From positions 20,942,501-21,006,500 of the forward strand of contig NC_090779.1 in assembly GCF_040054535.1 (NCBI RefSeq): a stretch of DNA of 64,000 bases. The letters are read 5' to 3'. Within the stretch, counting starts at the first letter, position 1; the number at the start of each line of letters is the position of its first letter. The position numbers and the translations under genes are program-made. The DNA comes from Antennarius striatus. Lineage: Eukaryota; Chordata; Actinopteri; Lophiiformes; Antennariidae. The notes beneath the pieces were generated by a model. The model searched no databases. It worked only from the letters and a program-made list of their open reading frames with translations, and was not told where the DNA came from. Below are positions 10,685-23,171 of this stretch, one piece after another.

Positions 10685-13600
10685 CTATGCTGCAACCCTG
10701 AGGGAGAAAAAAAACATAGGTTTGGGTCATTATTGTGCAAAAGCTGATTTTATTTTCTTGAATGCACATCTCATTTTACCTTAAAGACGTTCATTTACAG
10801 CCGGTGTTAATGGTCCGTTTTACTTAGAATCGCTTTTATTGCATGTTAGGCAAGAACCAGTGCAAAAGTCTGTTTAGCCTAAAGGCTCAGGCAAATCTGG
10901 TGAACGGAAATTTGCACTCTGTAAGAGCCTGATCACAATTTTCAGACCACTTGTATAATGTGTTGAAATGTACTGTAAACCTAGACAATGGGTCTATCAT
11001 AAACTCAATAGTCTGTTTTGGTTCTGTCAGTGATGGCTGAACAGATGCACTGGGTGGTATATAGCTCATCTAAAGAGTGTAAATCTCTCTCCACTGAGAG
11101 ATAAAATGATATTGATGGTTGATCAGTTTACATACACTCACTTAGGGAAGATGGGGGGGTCGCAGCCCAGATAAGCCCCGTTGACGCAACAGTACTGCAG
11201 CAGAGACCTGAAGCACGGATCCTGCAGAGAAATCCAGGACTTAGTAGACTGGCTCTGAAACACACTGGTGGACATTTACATTTTATAAAGCTTAGGACCA
11301 AAGGAAGTGTTCTGTGTCTCACCCTGATGAGAATGTGAGGGTTTCCGACAATCAAGAGCAGTGCTTTTGAACGAGTGATGGCCACATTGAAGCGTTTGGG
11401 ATTCGACAGGAAGCCAAGGCTACTCTGCAAATCATTGTTCTCCACTGACTCATTGGAGCGCACCTATTATGAACCAATGAGAATAACTGAACCGTGCAGA
11501 TTGTGTTGAATGTTTTATACCATGACAGGATATTTATTACATTAAATTCATATCTATTTGATAGACTATAGCTGTATCTTTGATGATATTGTACAGTATA
11601 GCCATACAGTGGTCCCTCGCAATTTTGCAGTTTTTTTTCCTGCAATTTTGAATGCATTGTTTTTTTACAGCGCATTGTGTTCTGCATCCTAATTTGCACA
11701 TTGTGTTCTACATCCTGATTAGTGCATTGTGTTCTCGGTACTGTGTGAAAGCGTGAAAATATTAATGCCAGTGTAAGAAAAGTGTATAAAATGTGTAGTG
11801 AAGGGTTGTACAGCAGTAAAACTGTAACAATTGTAAAGAAATGAAGCTGACTACTTTGCCTACTGTGCATTATTTTTAGAACGTATTTCCCACAAATAAA
11901 GAGGGACCACTGTACAGGTATGTGCAAATTTGACAATCTCATTATTTATCCATCTCACAAGCTTCGATGTAAGCTCCCATTGTGTTTACAATTTAAGACA
12001 ACTTGGTATTAGTTAAAAAACAGAGTGGGGGTTCCACCAGCTCTGGGTGATCAACATGGCTGGGATCCCAGATCCAAACACAAGAGATGATGCAACACAT
12101 CAAACGTCCACCAGGTGGTGGTAAGTAAAAACCTTCAATCACATTTCAACACATTGGTCATTCCTTCATTCCACTAAATGCTGTTTTTTGCCTACCGTGG
12201 ACATGATGATGACCAGGAACTCTTGTCCTTGGAACTCCTCCACAGAACCCACTTTGATGTTTGATAAACCCTCTCTACCCAGCAGAAGACGGATCTTCTC
12301 ACACTGCAGAGTGAAGACGAAACGGGGACATCACTGAATTACAATCAGCAACACACAAATAAAAAAACTACTGAACATCAACAAGACAGCTTTGATAAAA
12401 TATTCTGTCATACTTGTTTCTTGTAGGGAGCGATGATTCCAATATCAGAGGGAGCCACAGGATTGTAGAGCTTTTTGGTCAGCTGGCAGCAGTACAGCAT
12501 GACCTGTACAGCTTCCACGGGGTTGAACCATGATGGGTTGTTTCCTTCCCTCATTTCTACACCCTAAATGAAAGCGTAATCCTATGACTAAATGTCAGGG
12601 CTGGACATTTCAGTAACTTTAGATATCAAAATAATAAATGATTTAAAGATACATCCAGTTAACTTGATAATTTGCATACACTCGTATATTGAGAGACATA
12701 TAGGTCTCAGATTTGCAAGACTTCAGATATCATACAACTGTTTAGACGCTCAAAACCTACACATCATACCTTGACTCCATGGAGCAGCAGTGGAAAGCCT
12801 TTTTTAGGGAGGGTCTTCCACTGGCAAAGAGAGTCTATCACATCTCTGGGGGCTTTAAAACACAGTTCATTCTGGTAGAAGAGCTTAGAAGGAAGCACGA
12901 GCAAGGCCTCATGAGAACGATAGTTGTACACCAGCTTAGTCACCTGCAGGGGCAGACCAGCTTTAGAATCATTATCTATGCAGTAGTCATCCAAAAAAAC
13001 TCTAGTATAAACAACAGAAAATTATTAGACCAAATTAAAATGTTGCATATAGTGATGATACATGCAGTATGAACATATGTGTAGCAATTGTATAAACGTT
13101 AGAGTGACGCTCATTTCCAAAGAACACCACATACAGTATAATAATCGCTACACAATGCACACACCAGGTTAGGGTTGTATCCCCAGTCGTGTCTGGAGTA
13201 CAGTGGGTTGGCCATCAGCCTTTCCAACAAAGACACCCCCAAGCCAAAGGTAACTGCCACCTTGGACTTAACAACAGGACCCAACTGACAGGGGTCTCCA
13301 GCCAGGACTATCTACGCAGGAAAAGGAAGAAGTGATTAAATAAGACTTTAAATAATCAAGAACCCTGCCAGCACCAGCACACCCACTGTATATGTAAGCT
13401 TCTGTACCAACCTGCCCATCCTGCTCTGATAGAAAACTTATGGGGATTAGGGACTCTGGTTCTGTAGCCTGGCCAGCTTCATCCAGAAAAACATGAGTAA
13501 AATGTCCCATTCTGAAAACAAAAAACAGACAAAATCCATGGTCTAGATGAACAAAACTAGATTAAAGAGAAGACAGAAGTGAGGTGAGGACAAAAGCTTC

Positions 13601-16600
13601 TCATTGCTGATCAACTTAACTGTGGACTAAGCCTTACTTCAGTCTGATGTTATGGAACATGCCGGCACTGGAGCAAGTGGTGACCACAATCTTGTGAAAA
13701 GATGCTTGATGGATGTCCTCTCCTGCCTTCGAATATGCTTTCAACACTTCAGGAATGAACTGGTAAATAAAGCCACGTAGTTAACATCGCATGAATATTT
13801 AAGATGATAAAGTTCTAAAATACACAAAGCACATTATCAGAACAATGCTTTAAAAAAAAACTGATGAGAAGCAACCATGCCACACAACCCTGTGCCTGCA
13901 TCGACACACAATATAACAGCCGCATGAGATCACATTTTCCCTGTGATTGTCATGTTGTGTCCATGCGCAGTACCTCCTCTTGCCTGAGGGTGGCGTTGAT
14001 TCTGGCCAAACTTGAAGCATGTAAGAAGCCACTGTGATGAAGGCGGATGCAGATGAGGTCAGCTGCACTGTTGGATGGAGTGCATACGAGCACCCGACTA
14101 CTGGGCACAAACTGGCAAACCTGAAGATGGAAAGAATTTCAAACCAGTACAAGCAGGGGATGAGAACTGGAGTGACTTTAAAGCAGTGGTCCCCAACCCC
14201 CGGGCCGCGGACCGCTACCGGTCCGTGGGTCATTTGGTATTGGGCCGCACAGAATTAAAAAATGATTTACATGACTTCCGTTTTACTTACTTCGGGGTCG
14301 GAAAGATGTTTTATTTTGAAAAGTGACGTCTGTCACGCTTGACCGGTCTCGGTCTTCGTGACAGATTACCCCTAAATTAAGCACCCACCACCGGTCCAGT
14401 GTACTGGATTAAAATCAAGGCAGATTATCCTGAGATCGCCCAAAAAGTATCGTAAACCCTGTTTCCATTTCAAAACTCCTGTCCTTGTGAAGCAGCATTT
14501 GTTTGTTTGTTTATTGTCTGTTGATGTCTGCGTTTCACATAAAACCACCGCGGATGATTTATTATTAGACTACAGCTGTCCTGGCGTCATTAACAATTAT
14601 AGCAAATGAAGGCCGGTCCGTGAAATATTGTCTTAGATGAAACCGGTCCGTGCTGCAAATAAGGTTGGGGACCACTGCTTTAAAGGATAAAGGCCAAGAG
14701 TTTAAGGACGACTACTTCTACCATATGCAGTGCTTACAAGGACAATAAAGGCCTTGTCATTCTGATTTCCAAAGTGAGGGTATCTGACGACATGAGAAAA
14801 AGACTCAGGCAATTACATATCTCAGGAATCGCCAGAGACTGATTATTCCCCTCGATCCTTTAATTTCCTCTCTGTTCTGTCTATATTCAGGATCCACTTC
14901 CCTCCAGTCAGAAGTCAACAAAGACAGAGACTACAGTACATAACACCATGGCTAACTGCTACCAATAGGTTGACAAACAAGTGAATTGTCCCTTTCCTCC
15001 TTAAAGCTCTGGCCCCGGGTCTCACCTGTAGAGCTTTCTATCTCTCAGCAGCTCTTAACCAATGCTCAGGCTCGATCCACAAAGCCTCTAAAATTTGTGT
15101 GTTTGAACATGTGTACCTGCAGTATGGCCTCAATCAGGGTGATGGTCTTTCCAGTGCCTGGAGGTCCAAACAGCACGTAAGGAGTAGGTCGACACTCTCC
15201 TGCCAGGATCCTCTTCACTGCCTCTCTCTGACAGGGGTTCAGGTCCGGGTTAAAGAAATGCCCTTCTCTAGGGGTGGGGGTGGGGTTGTGGGGTACACTA
15301 CCATCTAGTGATAACACACATTTTGTTTTCCGAGATGCAGAGTTTAAGCTTTCACCACATGTTGATCTAATTCATCCTGTACCTTTAGTCTGTGTGGCCT
15401 TTGACTTCATGTCAATGGAAACGTTCGACGCCTTTCCATTTTCCTAGTAGTCAGACATGATTGCATGAAATAAAGAAATGTATTTATGTTAATAAACTAT
15501 TCATGATTTATAATTCACCTGATTCTGTTCAATTCCTTTGTTTTGGTCCGACTCCTCAACCCACTTCCCCGTCCATTGAGGGGTTTGACAAGCCACCTTG
15601 GTGGGGAAGAGAACTGTGGAAAGACAAAACGACAGCTGTCTCAGTCTATCTGGATTATAGCTCAAACTAGCCTTCATGAATAAATAATACCACATGTCTA
15701 CTGAGAAGTAAATCAGTTGCTGCTTGAAAAAAAATTCAAGAGCTGACTTACTGTCCCCAAACACTTCTGTCATCTTGAGAGCATTGTGACACCGCCTGCT
15801 GGTCAATCTGGAAATACACAAAGCCAAAGTGCTCTTACTACAAATGCAATTTCTGGGTGAATATGAAATTTATTTAGAACATTTTCTTTTCTAACCTGTT
15901 GAAAGTGAAGTAAACATCAAGAGGCTCCCCGATGTAGTTGTGCAGAAAATCTGAATTCACTTTTAAACTCACATCATTATCATTGATCTGTGAGTCAAAG
16001 CAGAGCATTAGATGTATATCTAAACTGTAATATTTCAGTTTGATTGCATCAAATTCCTCTGTACCTCCGTCACGTAACTTAAGTACTCCATAACCACCCT
16101 GTCACACTGGAGTTTCTTCAAGACTATTCGATCACCTGCAAAGAAAATTTGTCAGAATTCTGTTTTACACAAAAAAAGCTCGATTGTGAAGATGAAGACA
16201 GCTAACAAACCTCCTCACCTATATTGAGAGAGGGTCTTCCCTCAGTCAAACCAGGAACCTCTAACTGCAGATATGCTGCGCCTTTTCTGAGGATAGCCCC
16301 GCTGATAGTGTATTCTCTCAGTTCTCTCTCTGCATGCAGCTCTTCCAGCCAGAGAAGAGTAGAGAAGCGTGATTGTACGTTCGATGGCGACAGCACCTGA
16401 GCAAACAGAAAAAATAATGCGTGTTAGTTTAGAGCAACTTGTATTGTTTTTAAATCAACAGAGGGACATAGAGGATTTGATAAAAACAGAACAGCAGCAA
16501 CAGGAGGCAATTTTCTGTCTGTCTCTGAAAAAGAATGTCTGTAACCTTGCCTTTGAAATTTAGAAGCCCAGAGGGTCACTATATTGTTTGGGGGCACCCT

Positions 16601-19600
16601 TGGAAACCCTACAGTATATGCCCTCTCTGGCATAGGCATAAAAAAATTCTGGTACTAACTGACAAAGTGGTCTAACAAATCAAACCTTTAAATGGTAACT
16701 GGTGTTACATTATTCTAGATAAGCAGCTAAACCTACGTATGCTCACCTCGCCAAGGCAGGGCTGGAAAATCAACACATCACTATGTGTCTCCACACAGTC
16801 TCTGAGAGCCTGGGGCACCGGGTAGTGAGGTAGGAAGTTTGGCAACATTCGCTTAGTAAGCCTACAGGAGGGAGAATTCACCTCAAACAATTGAGCATTT
16901 AAATAATTTTGTTTGCATGAAATATCCTTGTTTGTTTTTCAGATATGGAAATAATATAGCACATACAGTATAAGAGGGATGAAATCAACAGAGACAATGG
17001 CTAATATTAGTTTTTCTGGTGTTTTAATCCTCTCCAATTATTTTACTCCACGTAGTAACAAAAACAACTTCATTATCCTATTGATAGAAACGCTGACACC
17101 AGCACAAACATAAATGAATGCTACCTGCAAGCATATGGTAAAAAGAACTTCTGACAGGATTTGTAAGCAATGTGCGGAAGAAACACAGACTGCGATGTAC
17201 TTCGTCAATACCTCGGTAAATTTTTTGGAGCAGCGACGGTGACCACATGATTAGGACCTGCTGTGACTGGGTGCACATCACAGGGCCTGAAAAAGGAAGT
17301 GGGCTGCAGCAGGTTTTCTTCCTCACTGCACACCGTGACTTCCAGGCGCCTCCCAATGGTGAACGAAGAGAAGTGCAGCAACAACAGCTCAGCACAGTTT
17401 CCCAGGCTCCTGAGCAATTTCATACTAGAATGAGCTTCACATAACAGATGAACCTTGACACTTTAATGTTTAGAGCTCATTCAATATAGCAAGAAAGTGG
17501 GTCAAGGTTAAAGCTTTCCATTCGTAATTCATCTTTTTCATCCACTACTCGTTTGGCTGCTGGTGTCATTTACACTATTACCACAATAAAAACGACTTAC
17601 TTTGCTTGACAGGCCACTACAAAAGAAATCCTCTCTCCTGGCGGTATATCCACCTCTCTCTCCTCTTTCCTTACACCGTAGCTATGCACAGACTCCTTTG
17701 GCATCACATCGGTTTCTTTGTCTTCCTCCTTTTTATTGCCGAGTTGTTGTTCTGAGCCTTTTTCTTGTGAAGGCTGTTGTTTCTGTCTTGTTGGAGTGAA
17801 CTTCTTTACAGGAATGAGAGTGAACTGTTTCTCTGAGTCCCAATCAGCAAAGTCACAGAACTTCAGTCGGTGACAATCTGAACCTCCATTTCTATTACGA
17901 GACAAATATGAAGATTATACAGAATACTTTATTGGGTTACTGATGGAATGAGCGACAAGCATTTAAATGAATGCTGTAATAATAACAGACGCCCAGGAAA
18001 CTGATTCTGGTTCATCACAAGGATGACATAACGGTTTGTGACTCATGGTTTTACACCGAATATTCTTTTTCCTCTACGGACACTCACTGTATCCAGAACA
18101 CCAGCTGTCGTTTCTCCCCAAGCATCAGCTTTCCAAACTGGCCATAGTCCGTTACATTCAGCCCCTCTTTGTTTTCCAAAACAGGCTGGAGGTCAGCCAC
18201 TGGGAGACAATTAGCAGAACCATTTCCACTGCAACAATAACATCAAATCAAACATAAAGTCAAAATACCACAGGCTGGCATTAAATCACTGGTTTTGATA
18301 TTCCATACATTAATTAACAAATAATAAAAGAACAAAAGGAGGAAGGAAATCTGTGAATGATGAATAAAAACAGCTGTACAGAAATATGAGCCAAACGTGT
18401 GTACTACCTAACATGGCACGGTGCCATACACAGGGCCCTCCAAGAGAAGAAACCGTGACTGGTCTCCACCACCACCAGGTTGACCAGGTGTCCTGGCAAA
18501 GGTTGGTAGTGGCCCGGGAGTAGCAGAGAGTCCTGGTTGAAAAACACATTGTCCTCCACTATTCCAGTCTTATTGTGTACATTGGTGACACGCACCTGGG
18601 CAGAACAGATCATTCACAGGAGAGGAAAGGAATGGATGACATTAATATCATTAAGAATATCAAATTAGATTGTGAAGATGTCAGTTAATGAATCAGTATT
18701 AAAAAAATTACTTTTTTATATTTGTCACTGTTTTACATTTTTAATGGGATCTGAAAATGCAAGTGGAAGTGCAAAAGCAGGGTTAAACATGATAGTTACC
18801 TTTTCTAAGCGGCGATAACGTAATGGAGCCACAAACTGAGCCTGGGTGGTCCACTGGGTTGAATTAACAAAATACTTTCCTTGGACCCAATCTCCTTTCA
18901 TTGGTTCATACCCTAGTAAACAGAAGAAAATTCACAAGTCTGCCAACTAGCCAGAAGGTTAAGATACATTAAGATAATCCTTTATTCATCTCACATTGGG
19001 GAAATTTTCACAATTGCAGCAGTATTCAGAGAAAATGGAAGAATTGGACAGACAGCATTAGGATAGAGAAGCAGAGGAGAGATCCTAACTATGCATGTAG
19101 ACATGCATAGTTAAGATACAAATTGCTACCTTTACAAGCTTTCAACTAAGAGGCATTATTTTAATTAAGTGTAATTTATTCTTAACTTGAGAGTTGATCA
19201 AACCTTAAAGTAAATATACAGTATATGGCTGTGGAAGAAGTCAGAAATGGTGTACAGCTCTCGAAGACCACTGAGGATGTAGGATTAGTAAGTAACATTA
19301 GTACCTTCTGCAAAGCACAATGGGGTGAGGATGCATGCACTCTCAGCGTGTAAAATAGAATCAGTACCAGTACCTTCCATTAGACTGGAACGTGGGAAGT
19401 ATGTGGTCTCGTTTATGCGGCCACCTTTTCCATCAAAAGATGTGACTGTGCCAATGATAGGACGCAGTTGCATGTTTTCAGCTTCCAGAGAAGTTCTTCC
19501 TCCATCTTCCCAAGCATCAGCACACTTCTCCACCTAAATGTTTAAAAGGTTAATTGGTAAATAGTTAACAGACTGAAGACATATGTAAACGTGTAGAAAT

Positions 19601-20029
19601 TATGATGTTTGCAAATCCATTCAAACAGTGCTCACCCTCACAGCTTTCCATCCCCCTTCAGAATCACCTCGTACCGCTGTGCAGTTCACCAGATCCCCTT
19701 CTTTCAAAGGGATCCCCCCCAACACCACTTCACTGGTAAAGTAGACCACATCGTCTATCAGGCCATAGTCGAGGCACAGCTGGGTCACCACGCTGCCCGT
19801 CAGGTGGCGAATGACCTCATCTGTACATTAAAAGAAAAACGGGACAAAAAGATATGGCATCAAATCTTTTGCTATCATCCAATTAAACATAATTACGCTT
19901 ATTGCATGTTAGACTTTGAATGATCCATCTACCTGAGGTACCATAGAGAAAGTCTTCCTCATCCATCTCTACTGCCCTCCACAATGGAGATACTATCTTC
20001 GAAAGCAACCAGCCCAAAGTAGCAAGCAT
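10685..20029 (-). CDS. mov10l1: MOV10-like RNA helicase 1, piRNA biogenesis factor
   Basis: Twenty-six coding exons on the - strand: 19933-20029, 19636-19820, 19305-19533, 18800-18912, 18408-18595, 18088-18228, 17601-17891, 17212-17424, 16747-16861, 16219-16396, 16065-16135, 15896-15987, 15752-15807, 15519-15613, 15383-15443, 15117-15304, 13974-14120, 13638-13759, 13412-13511, 13165-13311, 12770-12943, 12414-12563, 12196-12303, 11323-11463, 11142-11221, 10685-10697. Every junction is GT-AG and in frame, for 1164 aa (human MOV10L1 is about 1.2 thousand). The N-terminus ([20 protein letters not shown]) and repeated YFTSEVV/TYFPRSS/FFNQDSL blocks match the MOV10L1 N-terminal region. The superfamily 1 helicase core has Walker A GPPGTGKT at 755-762, [13 protein letters not shown], Walker B DEAGQ from 871, [23 protein letters not shown] at 1074-1079 and [10 protein letters not shown] at 1111-1120. 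Known role: unwinding and feeding piRNA precursors to PIWI proteins in germ cells. The last exon adds only K-V-A-A, so the C-terminal tail is shorter than in mammals. The start is the first ATG after a probable acceptor at 20065-20067; a 5' non-coding exon is likely. Confidence 0.93.
11607..11912. mobile_element. Non-autonomous pogo/Tc1-mariner-like element (MITE)
   Basis: A 306-base element in the mov10l1 intron between exons 23 and 24. It has perfect 12-base inverted ends (CAGTGGTCCCTC ... GAGGGACCACTG) and a TA dinucleotide directly duplicated on both sides (11605-11606 and 11913-11914), as for Tc1/mariner/pogo transposition. The CAGTGGTCCCTCG end is typical of Tigger/pogo-like vertebrate elements. 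It has no transposase frame. Its interior carries about three imperfect copies of GCATTGTGTTCT (about 11671-11735). Confidence 0.75.
14184..14677. mobile_element. Non-autonomous hAT-type DNA transposon
   Basis: A 494-base element in the mov10l1 intron between exons 16 and 17. Its ends are perfect inverted repeats of 15 bases, CAGTGGTCCCCAACC. It is flanked by an exact 8-base duplication CTTTAAAG at 14176-14183 and 14678-14685, which is diagnostic of hAT elements; the duplicated octamer is itself a palindrome. The motif CCGGTCCGTG occurs near the ends at 14218-14227, 14613-14622 and 14643-14652, which resembles hAT subterminal transposase-binding repeats. No transposase frame remains, so mobility would depend on another copy. 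Confidence 0.85.
18955..19075. repeat. Dispersed fish repeat fragment in mov10l1 intron
   Basis: The block with AAGATAATCCTTTATTCATC followed by CACATTGGGGAAATTTTCAC matches, from general familiarity with fish genomes, a common dispersed repeat with a 'CTTTATT...CCC...GGGGAAATT' core. Boundaries and family name cannot be set from this sequence alone. It lies in the intron between coding exons 3 and 4. Confidence 0.4.
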
Positions 20030-20064
20030 AGTAGCAATACGGCTGGAGTAGCTAGTTTTCCACA

Positions 20065-20600
20065 CTAAAAACGCAGAACAGAGCATCAGTTAAGTTATCC
20101 AGACGTACTTACAAATTGTGCATTGCTAATATTAAAGCTACCAATTCTTCTTTTCTCCTAGAAAACACTACCAGAAGTCAATCTAAGTAAAACAAACATC
20201 TTAAATTAGCATTACGCTACTAGATAGACAACTACGTCGCACTTTCACAGCTAGCGGTAATGTTTGCTCATAGGTATCTAAGACAGCATAGTTTGGCGCA
20301 AAGGGAAGCCAGTAGGTGAAATTGAATTTTTTTTAAAAAAAAATTACTACAAAAAACGATGTTACAGATTCTTTTCCAATCAATTTTACCTTTCTCAATT
20401 CGATCAATTAAACAAGTGACATGAGCACTCGCTGCCTGTTCGCTGTTTCTGCCCGGAGACGAATCACTTTACGAAGTCGTCCGCGTGCGCGTGGCAGCAC
20501 CTGCTGGTGACTGAATGTAACGTTCACGGAATCCAGGAATTCTGGAAACCATTCAGAACAGTCAAGTTTCACGGAGTGGTGGACGAAATATAAGGCGAAA
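20065..20600 (-). promoter_or_regulatory. Probable mov10l1 5' region and promoter
   Basis: The coding first exon is preceded by a probable splice acceptor (TTTTTAG at 20065-20071 on the - strand), which implies an upstream non-coding exon. A small CpG-containing block at about 20430-20530, including GCGTGCGCGTGG, is the most promoter-like part of this AT-rich area. No TATA box is evident. This is inference from composition and position. Confidence 0.35.
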
Positions 20601-21563
20601 CAAATCATGTATATGCACTATTGAATTCTTTTTAACGATCTATTCTTTAAAAAAAATCTGTTTTAATGTTAATTACATTAACACTTAACGACATTTTCCG
20701 CTGTTAACATGTCGCATGCATTCAGTGAAGTCACTACACGGATTCACGTAAAGTAACACAGACTCCATCACCTTGTCTGTCCATCGTCTCATCTGCTGTG
20801 GATTCTTCATGGTTACTACTGTATTATATTTTAAATTACTGCAACTATCTGTCAAACAACACAAATTATGGAGTATTTTTAATCTACCTTTACTCCCCCA
20901 CACCAGTGGTCATGGCTTTTTTTTTTTTTTTTAAATATTATAAATTCTGAAAATTACTTCCTTTTATTAATGACTCAAGACCCAGTTATTTCTTTGTTGA
21001 TTTAAATCTCCTCACACTATTTAATTTGTTTTGGAGGAATAATAAATTTTGTTGCATAAAAAAGGATTAGCATACAAAAATAATGATTTATATTATGTTT
21101 AATTTTTTTTTTTTTTAAATCTTCCACCGGTTGAATCCACCACTGAATCACCACTGAATCACACTAATAAAACTGTTTCAATTCCTCTTTTGAAAAGTTT
21201 CAAACTAAGTCCAGATAAATTTCCAAATATGTTGTCCTACTGAGTCACCTGAGCAGCTTTCATTTTAATCTTCCAGGAAGCTGGGTGTTGGATCTGTAAG
21301 TCATCAGTTGTTGCATCTAGCTTTTGTCTTTCGGAATTGCATCATACCTCCTTCCAAAGCATTTTTTAAAATGTTGCTAAGATTCTAATGGGATGGGTGG
21401 AGGAAGAATTTAAGATCACTAAAAATGTCTTTGACTGTTTGAAAACTTTAATGGGTTTGTCTTTTCCTCTACTCCAGTGTTCCTGGTGTTCGTAAAAGTT
21501 GTATACCATCATTAACCTACAACCCATTGTGAGGCTTGGATATGACCTCTATTACCTTTGTAA

Positions 21564-21872
21564 AGGTCAGAGGATAAAGAGTGCATTCCATTATGCCTCC
21601 TTCCAGACACTTTCAAGCATAGTGGTGAAGTTGAGGTGCTGAAGCAGGATTTGCAGGATCTGGAAGTTGGATTTAATCAAGGCCATAGCGCTACCTGGCT
21701 TATGTTGGAGCAGACCATAGAAATTCGCAAGGTGCTGAACCACAAGCCTTAGGATGACCCACGTTTGGCCACTTTATCGCTGCTGGTACCAGATTATACC
21801 AGACTGCTACGTCACAGTGATGGCATTGAGATTCTACACCTCTCATTTACGAGGGAGATCAGACAACACTGA
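21564..21872 (+). pseudogene. Unidentified reading frame broken by one stop
   Basis: The + strand frame runs 62 codons from 21564, meets TAG at 21750-21752, then continues 39 codons to TGA at 21870-21872. The composition looks protein-like (for example EVEVLKQDLQDLEVGF and SLLVPDYTRLLRHSDGIEI) and unlike the surrounding AT-rich sequence. There is no clear start codon or splice model. I do not recognise the family; it could be a dead exon, a processed pseudogene fragment, part of a retroelement, or chance. Confidence 0.25.
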
Positions 21873-23171
21873 CTGATATTTACTGCATCCTTCCTTTTCC
21901 TTTTCTTTTCTTCTCCCTATCTAACTCTTTTGTCTGTCATGACTCCGTCTGGACCCACGGCTGGTGCTGATATAGGAGCAAAAGCTCACTGTGACATTTA
22001 TCAGGGTCATTTTATGGGATGTCTGATGGAAAAGTCAAATATTTGTTCAACTTCTGGTCCGAGTGTCATATTAAGGTTATCCTTTAGGTGTTTCACGGTT
22101 GCTTTAGTGTGCCATTTTTCATCTCTACTGAAGTTTGATGCATATTTAACCTTCCATTGTCCACCAGAGACTTTCCTCAACCTAGCTGTGGCATGATCTT
22201 GCATGAGGCTTCGTCTCTCAGTCACATTTTATATACATTCTGTATATGTGAATCATCTCTCTCCAACATGAAAGACTTTCCAACACCCACAGATGCAGAT
22301 CTTTTGTTTCTTATGCCAAATGCATTTTAATCATTTATAGTATGGTACTGGATGTGTATTGAGGAATGCCCTCACCCTGCAACATTAAATTTGTTAAAAG
22401 TAAAACATGCAAGAATTTCAGTGTAGTTTTCATGTCTGAAAACTGTCACGCTGATTTAAAATGCTTTATGTATAGAGGGAAACTCCTGTCTTTTACAAAG
22501 AAACCCTTAGCTGTAGAGATGTATTGATCATTTTAACTAACATTGCCCTCTGTCACCACAAGGGGGCAGTGGAGCTCTTTACACTCAAATAACTGGTCGG
22601 CTGTCCAGGGTGCAAAGAAGGAATCTGACCACATATTGATCTCAAAGTCTGTCTTATTCTAAGGTGATGCTGTCCTCGCCTTGTTAGATGGCAACATATG
22701 GATGAACGCCCAGAAAACTTCTCTAATGTATTTTTGTCTCACATGGACCCTCAACAATTAGCATCTAAAACATACATTTGCAACATTATAGTAAAGACAA
22801 TCTCATTTTTGTCAAACACAGAGATTATATTCTCTGGGCGTGCTTAGTTCTTCGTTATTGTTTGCAAACATGTTTGGTGAGATTAAAATAAAATGAATTT
22901 CCACATTGATGACATCGATTCAATTTTGTTTGTCATTAACATCTCTATAATTTGAATTTTGTTTGTTGTTGTGCCATAAAAGTACAAAGGAAAAAATGAC
23001 TTTTCTTTCAAGCAGTGTGAATGATTGTTTTTCATTCTGACAGACTTCAAATTGCTTCCTCCATTTTTCTTTCACGTGTTCAGATCTTTTTGTCTTCATG
23101 CCCCAGCTGACTTATCTTTCCTGCATACTATTTTGTGACAGTGCACCTCTACCGAACACCTGCAATGAATT

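Noticed and set aside
14034-14326. Two + strand open frames around 14.0-14.3 kb
   Set aside because: They run across the antisense of mov10l1 exon 17 and the hAT element end, so they are not a gene.
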